Origin: Chloroflexota bacterium
Lineage (GTDB): Bacteria; Chloroflexota; Ktedonobacteria; Ktedonobacterales; Ktedonobacteraceae
Direction: 5' to 3'
DNA: 12,635 nucleotides
Assembly: GCA_005881995.1 (NCBI GenBank)
Contig: VBHV01000090.1
Span: forward strand, 1 to 12,635
Shown here in pieces: positions 6,663 to 12,633 of this stretch; the stretch's first letter is position 1, and each line of letters opens with the position of its first letter. Both the position numbers and the translations under genes were made by a program. Below the pieces are notes generated by a model that saw only the letters and a list, made by a program, of their open reading frames with translations, made no database searches and was not told where the DNA came from.

Positions 6663-6974
6663 ATGGCAGTCATTAACGAAGCAGAAGTCATGGACGCGCT
6701 ACATGAATGTTACGACCCCGAAATTCCGGTCAATATTGTTGACCTGGGGCTTATCTATAACGTTGATATAAATGATGAGGCAGGACACGTCGATGTTACT
6801 ATGACCCTCACGGCTATGGGATGTCCAATGGCTGGCGATGTCATCTCCGAAGTCGAAATGCGCGTAGGAGAAGTTGAGAACGTCAAGTCCTGCAAAGTCA
6901 ATATGACCTTCGATCCTCCCTGGTCACCCGATAAGATGACCGAAGACGCCAAATGGGAACTTGGCATGATTTAA
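6663..6974 (+). CDS. SufT/MIP18-family (DUF59) iron-sulfur cluster assembly protein
   Basis: This small cytoplasmic protein (103 residues) of the MIP18/PaaD/SufT family takes part in maturation of Fe-S proteins. Diagnostic features are YDPEIPVNIVDLGLIY (17-32), TLTAMGCPMAG (48-58) with the conserved reactive Cys54, and the C-terminal FDPPWSPDKMTEDAKWELGM (83-102). Length and content match stand-alone family members. The ATG at 6663 is chosen because AAAGGAG lies 9 nt before it; an in-frame ATG at 6633 lacks such a site. No other suf or isc genes lie in the window. It has its own promoter and precedes the DnaJ_C membrane protein by 59 bp, so the two may be cotranscribed. Confidence 0.9.
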   Translation: MAVINEAEVMDALHECYDPEIPVNIVDLGLIYNVDINDEAGHVDVTMTLTAMGCPMAGDVISEVEMRVGEVENVKSCKVNMTFDPPWSPDKMTEDAKWELGMI

Positions 6975-6977
6975 GAC

Positions 6978-7018
6978 CTCATCCGCAAAGCAGTTTATTG
7001 ATTGCTAAGTCGGATGAG
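6978..7018 (+). promoter_or_regulatory. Hairpin overlapping the Shine-Dalgarno region of the DnaJ_C membrane protein
   Basis: CTCATCCG (6978-6985) pairs exactly with CGGATGAG (7011-7018). Within the 25-nt loop, AGCA (6989-6992) and TGCT (7003-7006) can pair again. The 3' arm runs into the GAGAGG and AGGTG purine tract just before the ATG at 7034. No U-run follows, so it could limit translation of the downstream gene or be a weak intercistronic stem. Confidence 0.4.
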
Positions 7019-7033
7019 AGGTAGGTGATTGTT

Positions 7034-8494
7034 ATGGCATATGCAGGTCCTCCAGATGGAGGGGACATTCGCGCAACGTTAGCGCTTAGCCAGGATGAAG
7101 TACAGACCGGCAGCACTCGCACACTCAATCTCCCAGGCGGACGCCGCATTACCGTATCGATCCCTGCTGGCATTCGTAATGGAGAAGAAATTCGTCTCAA
7201 GGGTCAGGGCGAACCCGCGTGGGCTGGTGGACCCGTTGGGGATCTTATTCTGACCGTTTCGGTTCCTGTTGACTCATACACAGGACAATCGAATCCGGGC
7301 TTTAACCAGAACTCACCGACGGAATACGTTCCCGCGCCCTATTTCCCCCCCACCTCCTCGTCTCCAGATTACCCGCCCGCAACCACACCAGGCTCACCCT
7401 ATGCTCCTTCTCCTTATACGGCATACCCGCCTCAGCCGGGCTATACCGCGACAACTCCGGCGAGCGACTATGCCAACCACACGCCACGCACACAGACACC
7501 GCAGGAACCCGTCTTCCTGCCCCAGGACAGAACTGCCTACGCTGATCCATCACAGTATCAGGCCTATCCACAACCAGGACAGCAGCCATACTCGCAGCCG
7601 CCACAGCAACCGCAGCCACCCAGGCGGCGCGGCATCTCACCGGCCATCATTATACTGATCATCGTACTGGTCTTACTGCTGCTCGCGGGCAGTGGACTGA
7701 TCTATTATGTAGGCGTCTATCAACCCAAGGTGATGCATGACCAGGCTACCGCCACCGCGCAGACGCAGCAATCGGCAACGGCCCAGGCAAACAACCAGGC
7801 TACGGCCGCGGCCGCGGCAACCTCGACAGCCATAGCCCAGGCCACCGCCAATGCTCAGGCCACTGCTAACGCCCAGGTTACCGCTACCGCCAACGCGCTC
7901 CAGAGCATCTTGAGCAACGCTATGAGCGGGACGCCGACCTTGAACGACCCATTGAGCGCACAAACAAACAGCCAGTGGGATACGCTCGCACCCGCCAATT
8001 CCTCCGTAGGAGGCAGTTGCGCCTTTACCAATAGCGCTTATCACTCGAATATGCCGCAGAAAGGCTACTTCCAACCGTGCTACGCGCAAACGCCGAACTT
8101 CACCAATTTCGCCTTCCAGGTCGATATGACCATTACTCAAGGAGACGAAGGCGGTATCCTCTTCCGCGCCGACCCTGCCAACTCCAGGTTTTACCTGTTC
8201 CGCATCGCCCAGGATGGCACCTACGACCTCTTTCTCTATACCAATAGTCAGGGCAGCCAGGCCCAGAGCTTGCTCAGCAATACGGCTCAGAACTTCAAGA
8301 ATGGCCTTAACCAGACCAATACCATCACTGTCGTGGCTCAGGGTGGCAATCTGTACTTCTACGTCAACGGCCAGTACCTCAATAGTGTCAGCAATAATAC
8401 CCTCACCTCCGGCAAAATTGGGGTCTTCGGGGAAAGCAGTACTGGCCCCACCGATGTCGCCTTCGCCAACGCGAAAGTCTGGCAATTGCCATAG
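7034..8494 (+). CDS. Single-pass membrane protein: DnaJ C-terminal-like domain, TM, Ala/Thr/Gln stalk, LamG-like outer domain
   Basis: A 486-residue protein with an unusual order of parts. Residues 11-78 resemble the DnaJ/Hsp40 C-terminal substrate-binding domain (LNLPGGRRITVSIPAGI, then GEEIRLKGQGEP and GGPVGDLILTV). A Pro/Tyr/Gln-rich linker (82-196) follows. Then come basic RRR (197-199) and a transmembrane helix at about 202-228, which predicts the N-terminus inside. The external stalk (236-290) is made of Ala-Thr-Ala-Gln repeats. The C-terminal domain (about 303-486) has the strand pattern of concanavalin/LamG-like folds (GGILFRADPANSRFYLFRI, then VNGQYLNSV and GKIGVFGES), with Cys329 and Cys349 able to form a disulfide. 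No J domain is present. The ATG at 7034 is preferred over the GTG at 7025 because AGGTG lies 6 nt upstream. It might link an outside ligand to a cytoplasmic chaperone function. That is speculation. Confidence 0.75.
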   Translation: MAYAGPPDGGDIRATLALSQDEVQTGSTRTLNLPGGRRITVSIPAGIRNGEEIRLKGQGEPAWAGGPVGDLILTVSVPVDSYTGQSNPGFNQNSPTEYVPAPYFPPTSSSPDYPPATTPGSPYAPSPYTAYPPQPGYTATTPASDYANHTPRTQTPQEPVFLPQDRTAYADPSQYQAYPQPGQQPYSQPPQQPQPPRRRGISPAIIILIIVLVLLLLAGSGLIYYVGVYQPKVMHDQATATAQTQQSATAQANNQATAAAAATSTAIAQATANAQATANAQVTATANALQSILSNAMSGTPTLNDPLSAQTNSQWDTLAPANSSVGGSCAFTNSAYHSNMPQKGYFQPCYAQTPNFTNFAFQVDMTITQGDEGGILFRADPANSRFYLFRIAQDGTYDLFLYTNSQGSQAQSLLSNTAQNFKNGLNQTNTITVVAQGGNLYFYVNGQYLNSVSNNTLTSGKIGVFGESSTGPTDVAFANAKVWQLP

Positions 8495-8526
8495 GTAAGA
8501 AGTAGAGGGAACTGATTGACAATCAC

Positions 8527-8549
8527 AGGGCGACCGCGATGGCCGCCCT
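8527..8549 (+). terminator. Possible hairpin terminator after the DnaJ_C membrane protein gene
   Basis: AGGGCG (8527-8532) pairs with CGCCCT (8544-8549), with CC/GG pairing just inside. It lies 33 bp after the stop codon and just ahead of the serS promoter. No U-run follows, so termination strength is doubtful. Confidence 0.35.
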
Positions 8550-8566
8550 GGCTGTCAGAAATGCAC

Positions 8567-8595
8567 TTGACAAATAACAAAACCACTGCTACACT
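8567..8595 (+). promoter_or_regulatory. Strong sigma70-type promoter of the T-box/serS unit
   Basis: A perfect -35 TTGACA (8567-8572) is followed after 17 bp by the -10 TACACT (8590-8595). Transcription would start near 8602, about 10 nt before the first helix of the T-box leader. Confidence 0.75.
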
Positions 8596-8610
8596 GATAT
8601 CAACAAAAAA

Positions 8611-8852
8611 AATCGGCTACGAACGGGACGAGTACCTTCTACTGGCAACAGAGAACTGCGGGATGGTGCAACGCAGCAGCCGGCACGAAGGGAAATCCAC
8701 CCGCGAGCCAGCGCGATAAGCGCCAACGGCAGCCCCCGTTAGCAGGCAGGAAAGTTTCAATCCCTATAAGCGATTGAATAAATCAAGGTGGCACCACGAT
8801 CCACGCGCAATTCCGCGCCGTCGTCCTTCACAACGGACAACGGCGTTTTTTA
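8611..8852 (+). ncRNA. T-box riboswitch leader of serS (specifier UCC)
   Basis: This cis-acting leader senses uncharged tRNA-Ser and controls serS by antitermination. Stem I can be traced in full. The base helices are GGCT (8615-8618)/AGCC (8706-8709) and CGGG (8624-8627)/CCCG (8700-8703). The conserved AGTA is at 8631-8634 and the specifier loop GAAATCCA holds serine codon TCC at 8696-8698. Upper helices are CCTTC/GAAGG, CTGGC/GCCGG and CTGCG/CGCAG, with the AGAGA bulge (8650-8654) and the distal-loop GGTGCAA (8665-8671). TTCAATC/GATTGAA further on is stem III. The T-box bulge sequence AAGGTGGCACCACG spans 8785-8798. The leader ends in the terminator at 8816-8851. The structure appears intact although the gene it controls is broken. 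Confidence 0.92.
8816..8851 (+). terminator. Intrinsic terminator of the serS T-box
   Basis: CGCCGTCGTCC (8816-8826) and GGACAACGGCG (8835-8845) form an 11-bp stem with one mismatch and an 8-nt loop, followed directly by six T (8846-8851). Part of the 5' arm can instead pair with the T-box bulge sequence in the antiterminator, which is the standard switch. Confidence 0.88.
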
Positions 8853-8908
8853 TTGTTCATGTATTCTCATGTATATTACAAAACAAATTGGAAGGAGAAT
8901 GATCTATC

Positions 8909-9274
8909 ATGCTCGATCTCGCATTTATTCGGAACAACCCGGATATTGTCAAAGAAGCTGCGCGCGTCAAAAACAACACACTCGACATCGACCACCTGTT
9001 AGAGGTTGACCGCCAGGTACTCGCCCTGCAGCGGCAGGTCGAAGAGGTCCGCGCAGAACAAAACCAGATATCGAAGCGCGTCCAGCAGGCAGGTAAAGAC
9101 AAGGAGCTGCGCGATACCCTGATTGCTCAGGGCAAACAACTCGCGGAACAAATCAAAGCTTTAGAGCCACGCCTGCGCGAGTTGGAGGATGAACGCCAGC
9201 AGTTGCTCTACTACGTCCCCAACATCCCTGATCCTAGCGCACCCACTTCGAGCCGCTCGATCACTATGCTCTGA
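8909..9274 (+). CDS. serS: Seryl-tRNA synthetase, N-terminal part (broken gene)
   Basis: These 121 codons encode the N-terminal tRNA-binding coiled-coil arm of SerRS, from MLDLAFIRNNPDIVKEAARV through a long charged helical hairpin (about 25-100) to VPNIPDPSAP (103-112), which is the usual entry to the catalytic core. After Pro112 the frame reads nine unrelated residues and stops at 9272-9274. A normal SerRS of about 425-430 residues would continue with a roughly 20-residue linker and the FxFEPxxH motif. In this sequence HFEPLDHYAL appears two frames over, from base 9244. The Shine-Dalgarno AAGGAG is 11 nt upstream, under the T-box leader. The fragment alone cannot charge tRNA. Either the linker DNA is missing from the sequence or the gene is truly interrupted. 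Confidence 0.85.
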   Translation: MLDLAFIRNNPDIVKEAARVKNNTLDIDHLLEVDRQVLALQRQVEEVRAEQNQISKRVQQAGKDKELRDTLIAQGKQLAEQIKALEPRLRELEDERQQLLYYVPNIPDPSAPTSSRSITML

Positions 9275-10146
9275 TGCAAAAGCTGGACGTGGTGGATATC
9301 GAGCGCGCCGTCAAGGTGGCTGGGGCGCGCAGCTACGCGCTCAAAGGCGATGCAGCGCGGCTGGAACTGGCGCTAATGAACTTCGCGATGGATCGCGTAG
9401 CTCGCAAGGGCTTCACCCCCATCATCGTACCCGCTATGGCGCGTGATTTCTGCTTCATCGGCAGCGGGCAATTCCCCAAGGGACGCGACCAGGTATACGC
9501 CCTTGAGGATGAAGACCTCTTCCTGGTGGGTACCGCCGAAGTCTCGATCACCGGCATGTACAAAGACGAGATCCTCAAAGCTGAAAACCTGCCCATGACC
9601 TTCGTCGGCTACTGCCCCTGCTTCCGCAAAGAGGCTGGCACCTACGGCAAGGATACGCGCGGTGTCTTCCGCATTCACCAGTTCAACAAGGTCGAGCAGT
9701 ATGTCATCTGCAAGGCCGACCATGAAGAGTCGGTGCGCTGGCACGAACAACTGCTCGCCAACTCGGAAGAACTGGTGCAGGCACTGGAACTGCCCTATCG
9801 CGTGGTGAACGTCTGCACCGGCGATATGGGCGACGGCAAAGTCGGCATGTACGACCTGGAATGCTGGATCCCCAGCGAGGGACGCTACCGCGAAACCCAT
9901 TCGTGTTCGTACTTCCACGACTGGCAGGCCCGCCGCGTCAATATCCGCTACCGTGACGAGGACGGCAAGGTCCGGTTCGTACATACGCTGAACAACACCG
10001 CGATTGCATCGCCGCGCATCCTGCTGCCCCTCTTCGAGATTCACCAGCAGCCTGACGGCAGCGTGCGCATTCCAGAGGCGCTGCGGCCCTATATGGGAGG
10101 GCAGGAATACATCAGACCGAGAGAGGTGGTCAAGGCGGAGAGGTAA
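9274..10146 (+). CDS. serS: Seryl-tRNA synthetase, catalytic core part (broken gene)
   Basis: These 290 codons encode the class II catalytic core of SerRS, which forms seryl-adenylate and charges tRNA-Ser. Visible signatures are GTAEVSITGMYKDEIL (86-101), motif 2 CFRKEAGTYGKDTRGVFRIH (116-135) running into QFNKVEQ, DLECWIPSEGRYRE (194-207), SCSYFHDWQARR (210-221) and motif 3 NNTAIASPRILLPLFEIHQQ (240-259) ending with RIPEALRPYMGG. The same frame is open back to 9244 and encodes HFEPLDHYAL, so the natural protein starts further up and this ATG is internal. The ATG overlaps the stop of the upstream part as TGATG, a pattern that can allow reinitiation. The core therefore could still be made, though without a proper start site. 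Confidence 0.87.
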   Translation: MQKLDVVDIERAVKVAGARSYALKGDAARLELALMNFAMDRVARKGFTPIIVPAMARDFCFIGSGQFPKGRDQVYALEDEDLFLVGTAEVSITGMYKDEILKAENLPMTFVGYCPCFRKEAGTYGKDTRGVFRIHQFNKVEQYVICKADHEESVRWHEQLLANSEELVQALELPYRVVNVCTGDMGDGKVGMYDLECWIPSEGRYRETHSCSYFHDWQARRVNIRYRDEDGKVRFVHTLNNTAIASPRILLPLFEIHQQPDGSVRIPEALRPYMGGQEYIRPREVVKAER

Positions 10147-10162
10147 ATAGGTGGACAAACTC

Positions 10163-10196
10163 AGGGGAGAGACTACAGGTAAATAATCTCTCCCCT
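10163..10196. terminator. Hairpin between convergent serS and phosphoesterase genes
   Basis: AGGGGAGAGA (10163-10172) pairs exactly with TCTCTCCCCT (10187-10196) around a 14-nt loop. It sits between the serS stop (10146) and the end of the phosphoesterase gene, whose last codons lie inside the loop and 3' arm. No long U-run follows on either strand. It probably acts as a shared transcription end for both convergent genes. Confidence 0.55.
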
Positions 10197-10664
10197 CACA
10201 CTCCTCACATCGTCATCCACATACAGCAGTCCAATGCTGCATCGCGGCTGGCGACGACGATCGGTCGCGCTCCCCGGATTGAACAGCAACTGCCCATTAT
10301 GATCCTCGTTCCAGGGGATATGACTATGCCCAAACACCACGCAGCGCGCCGTGGGGAATTCCTGGCGAGCCACGCGTTCGCGGTTATGGGCTTCGCCCAG
10401 GATGTGAACGATGCCAATACGGCAGTGCCCGACCACTACCTCACGTTTGATGGGCACCTTCCTTACTACCTCATCCTCCTCAATATTGCCCTGCACAGCC
10501 ACCACGGGGGCAATTGTCTCCAACTCTGAAAGCACCGACAACACCGAGAGATCACCTGCGTGAATAATTAACTCGACGCCCGCAAAATGCTGCCAGACGG
10601 CATCGGGCAAGCGTTTGAAATGCGGAATATGTGTATCCGCAATAACTCCAATTTTTCTAGACAT
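10173..10664 (-). CDS. YfcE/MJ0936-like metallophosphoesterase
   Basis: A small calcineurin-like phosphodiesterase (163 residues) that hydrolyses phosphoesters with two bound metal ions. The family motifs are in order: IADTHIPH (Asp10, His12), HAGDLS (Asp38), VQGNIEED (Asn60), a single His87 in GIVHILG, FGHSH (His113, His115) and FNPGS (128-132). The length is typical of YfcE-type proteins. The start at 10664 (MSRKIGVIADTH) is chosen over an upstream in-frame ATG at 10718 because AGGGA precedes it and the family begins there. It converges on serS and is divergent from the zinc-ribbon gene. The physiological substrate is unknown. Confidence 0.9.
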   Translation of the reverse strand: MSRKIGVIADTHIPHFKRLPDAVWQHFAGVELIIHAGDLSVLSVLSELETIAPVVAVQGNIEEDEVVRKVPIKREVVVGHCRIGIVHILGEAHNRERVARQEFPTARCVVFGHSHIPWNEDHNGQLLFNPGSATDRRRQPRCSIGLLYVDDDVRSVRGEIIYL

Positions 10665-10800
10665 ACGTTTTTCTTTCCCTATGCTCTTGAAACCAGGAAC
10701 CCGAAAACCTTTTCCCACCAGAAGCGTATATACTATATACTGCTAAATATAGAAGCAGAAAGCAATCTCAATCAAACCAGCATTTCAAGGACTACCCGCG
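10665..10800. promoter_or_regulatory. Divergent promoter region between phosphoesterase and zinc-ribbon gene
   Basis: For the minus strand, the -35 TTGATT (complement of 10770-10775) and the -10 TATATT (complement of 10746-10751) are 18 bp apart, a fair promoter for the phosphoesterase. For the plus strand, two tandem TATACT hexamers (10729-10734 and 10736-10741) could serve as -10 for the zinc-ribbon gene, but no good -35 is visible. The two candidates sit close together, so the genes may compete for polymerase. Confidence 0.35.
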
Positions 10801-11490
10801 ATGAAATCACTTACTGGCCAATATGAATGTGTGCACCGTTCTGGCATTGGACTCGACTACTTTACCTCCCGCATTGACCGCCTGACACTACAGGCAAATA
10901 AACGTTGTATCTTCGTCGCTCAGGAACGAAGTCGCATTGGCCACGCTGCCAGATCACTTTTAAGTGGGCAGCAAGTTGATACCAATGCTCCCGAAGTGCG
11001 GCGCGAGGGCAGGTATTCTTCCGCGGGGAATACCATCACATTCTACCTTGATGATGGCACACAGGAACAGGGACAACTCACCCCGGAGGGCATCCAGATC
11101 GGCAATGATTTCTTCGAAAAAGTGTCAGATTCGACGCTCCTTCCTCCTACACACCGCTTGAAAAGCAATATGGAAGATATCGCCAAAGGACTCAAAATCG
11201 CGGGAGCAGTTGGCGGAGCAGCCATCAAGGCAGTCAAGACCATACAGGATACGATTCAGCCTGTGCAAGGGCCGCAATCAACGCCTGCTTCTCATCCTAC
11301 CTCACAAGGCGCTAACCAGCAAGCGCAGGGGTATCAGGCTCCTCAAACTCCCCCTGCCTCAACTCCTGCTCAACCCTCGTATACCTCAACACCTGAGCAA
11401 GATGCTGAAACGCTTTTCTGTGATCAGTGCGGGCAACCGGTACGCCCAGGCAAGCGCTTCTGCAATCACTGTGGGGCGAGGTTGCCTTAA
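10801..11490 (+). CDS. Protein of unknown function with C-terminal C4 zinc ribbon
   Basis: This 229-residue protein has no enzyme motif I recognise. Residues 1-110 are rich in predicted beta strands (TITFYLDDGTQEQGQLTPEG and similar) and may form a small beta domain. A short Gly/Ala amphipathic segment follows (GLKIAGAVGGAAIKAVKTI, 130-148). Then comes a Pro/Gln/Ser/Thr-rich disordered linker (152-200), and last a zinc ribbon CDQC...CNHC (Cys207, Cys210, Cys221, Cys224). There is no signal peptide. The zinc ribbon resembles the N-terminal one of the vWA protein at 3943. The start ATG at 10801 lacks a clear Shine-Dalgarno, so transcripts may be short-leadered or the start may differ. Function is unknown. 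Confidence 0.7.
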   Translation: MKSLTGQYECVHRSGIGLDYFTSRIDRLTLQANKRCIFVAQERSRIGHAARSLLSGQQVDTNAPEVRREGRYSSAGNTITFYLDDGTQEQGQLTPEGIQIGNDFFEKVSDSTLLPPTHRLKSNMEDIAKGLKIAGAVGGAAIKAVKTIQDTIQPVQGPQSTPASHPTSQGANQQAQGYQAPQTPPASTPAQPSYTSTPEQDAETLFCDQCGQPVRPGKRFCNHCGARLP

Positions 11491-11580
11491 TTTTCTGTTC
11501 ATAGCAAGCATGAGCATATAATGAAAGACTGAGTCGAGATTGGGATGCAATGTTTCAGACACTACAACAGCCCTCTCCAT

Positions 11581-11610
11581 TTGTTCAACGCCACATTTAT
11601 GCGGTATAGT
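11581..11610 (+). promoter_or_regulatory. Predicted promoter of the second metallophosphoesterase gene
   Basis: A -35 candidate TTGTTC (11581-11586) and a -10 TATAGT (11605-11610) are separated by 18 bp. The start would be near 11617, about 60 nt before the ATG at 11679. The rest of the 188-bp gap after the zinc-ribbon gene shows no terminator with a U-run. Confidence 0.5.
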
Positions 11611-11678
11611 ATTCTTGGCAATCCTGATATCCGGGCGTAGAATCATCTGCAATTGAGAGAGGGCTACAAGGATATTCC

Positions 11679-12389
11679 ATGCGTATCGCTATTATTTCAG
11701 ACATTCACGGCAACCATCTCGCATTCGAAGCAGTGATGCAAGACTTGCGTCAACAGCCCCCGGTCGACCAACTTGTTATAGCGGGCGATCTCTGCTTGAA
11801 TGGCCCATGTCCGAAACAAGTCCTGGAGCACGTGCAATCCCTCGACTGTCCGGTCATCCAGGGTAACACTGACATGGAAATCGTTACACATGCGCCAGAT
11901 AAAAGCGAGAAAAAGCGTAATACTGTTAGCTGGACACGCGAGCAAATTGGAGCGGCAGGCGTTGTTTATCTGGCGTCACTTCCATTTTCTCATCGCATTG
12001 GCAACCCTGATGGCAGTGACCTGTACATTGTGCACGCCAACCCGCTGAACCTGGAAGATGCCATCTTTCCCAACGCTTCTGACAGCGTACTGGAGCATTT
12101 TTTGGGAGGACTGGATGAACGTATCGGCGTGCTGGCATTTGGACACCTGCATATTGCATACACCCGGCACTGGCGACACCTGTTGTTAGTCGATGTCGGC
12201 AGTTGCGGCATTCCACGTGATGAAGACCACCGCGCCTCTTACGCTATCCTGAATCCGCAAGGTCCGGATTGGAGCGTAGAAATACGGCGTGTGACCTACG
12301 ATGTGCAGGCAGTTGTCAAGCAACTGAAAACGTCCGGGATGCCTAACCCGGAGAAACGCATTAAAACACTGCTCGAGGCCAAATATTAA
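11679..12389 (+). CDS. Calcineurin-like metallophosphoesterase
   Basis: A 236-residue metal-dependent phosphoesterase of the same superfamily as the gene at 10173 but a different, longer subfamily. The motifs are ISDIHGNHLA (Asp8, His10, Asn12), IAGDLCLNGP (Asp37), IQGNTD (Asn63, Asp65), IVHANP (His119), FGHLHIAY (His156, His158) and DVGSCGIPRD (172-181). A tail of about 50 residues follows the core. The SDIHGN...GN(T)D pattern is close to bacterial phosphodiesterases and diadenosine/serine phosphatase-like proteins, but the substrate cannot be assigned. The Shine-Dalgarno AAGGA is 7 nt upstream. It ends 3 bp before the terminator hairpin shared with the minus-strand small ORF. Confidence 0.88.
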   Translation: MRIAIISDIHGNHLAFEAVMQDLRQQPPVDQLVIAGDLCLNGPCPKQVLEHVQSLDCPVIQGNTDMEIVTHAPDKSEKKRNTVSWTREQIGAAGVVYLASLPFSHRIGNPDGSDLYIVHANPLNLEDAIFPNASDSVLEHFLGGLDERIGVLAFGHLHIAYTRHWRHLLLVDVGSCGIPRDEDHRASYAILNPQGPDWSVEIRRVTYDVQAVVKQLKTSGMPNPEKRIKTLLEAKY

Positions 12390-12420
12390 AAAACCAGGTA
12401 CTCGTGTGAGTACCTGGTCT
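12388..12420 (-). terminator. Strong intrinsic terminator, best oriented for the minus-strand small gene
   Basis: ACCAGGTACTC (12393-12403) and GAGTACCTGGT (12408-12418) form a perfect 11-bp stem with a GTGT loop. Six A lie at 12388-12393, so on the minus strand the stem runs directly into a U-run: a textbook terminator for the ORF at 12436. On the plus strand there is no U-run, though the hairpin may still end the phosphoesterase transcript. Confidence 0.88.
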
Positions 12421-12435
12421 CGCATACGCGAAAGA

Positions 12436-12633
12436 TTATTGCGTGCTCATTGAGAATGCACTAATGCTATCGACATCTTCAATGGTTATAGGAACGGAAA
12501 AAGATGCCGCCTGGGCCGAAACGAGTGATTCCTCTCCCACCATTGCTTCCTCACCCAGATAACTGGCTGCATCGCCGATATCAACCAGTTGCAGTTCCTC
12601 GATAATCGCCCGCAATTCTCCGGTTGTCACCAT
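12436..12633 (-). CDS. Small, very acidic peptide ORF, possible RiPP precursor
   Basis: A 65-residue frame (start at 12633, only 2 nt from the window edge, so the true start may be outside). It matches no family I recognise. It has 12 Asp/Glu, one Arg, and no Lys, His, Cys or Trp. The first half is an acidic, probably helical segment (GELRAIIEELQLVDIGDAAS). The second half is rich in Ser and small residues (SLVSAQAASFSVPITIEDVD, then SISAFSMSTQ). Nine Ser and four Thr fit a leader-core arrangement of a ribosomal peptide natural product, but the absence of Cys argues against a lanthipeptide or thiopeptide. The strong terminator 16 bp downstream supports real expression. It could also be the C-terminus of a larger protein. 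Confidence 0.5.
   Translation of the reverse strand: MVTTGELRAIIEELQLVDIGDAASYLGEEAMVGEESLVSAQAASFSVPITIEDVDSISAFSMSTQ

Noticed and set aside
7739..7905. Tandem DNA repeat in the Ala/Thr/Gln stalk
   Set aside because: The repeat is at protein level (Ala-Thr-Ala-Gln type). Codons vary between units, so it is a low-complexity stalk rather than a DNA satellite.
7673..8485. 270-codon minus-strand ORF opposite the DnaJ_C membrane protein
   Set aside because: It is the antisense of a Gly/Ala/Thr-rich coding region; the plus-strand frame has clear domains, a membrane helix and a ribosome site.
9373..10158. 261-codon minus-strand ORF opposite the SerRS core
   Set aside because: Antisense shadow of a highly conserved synthetase catalytic domain.
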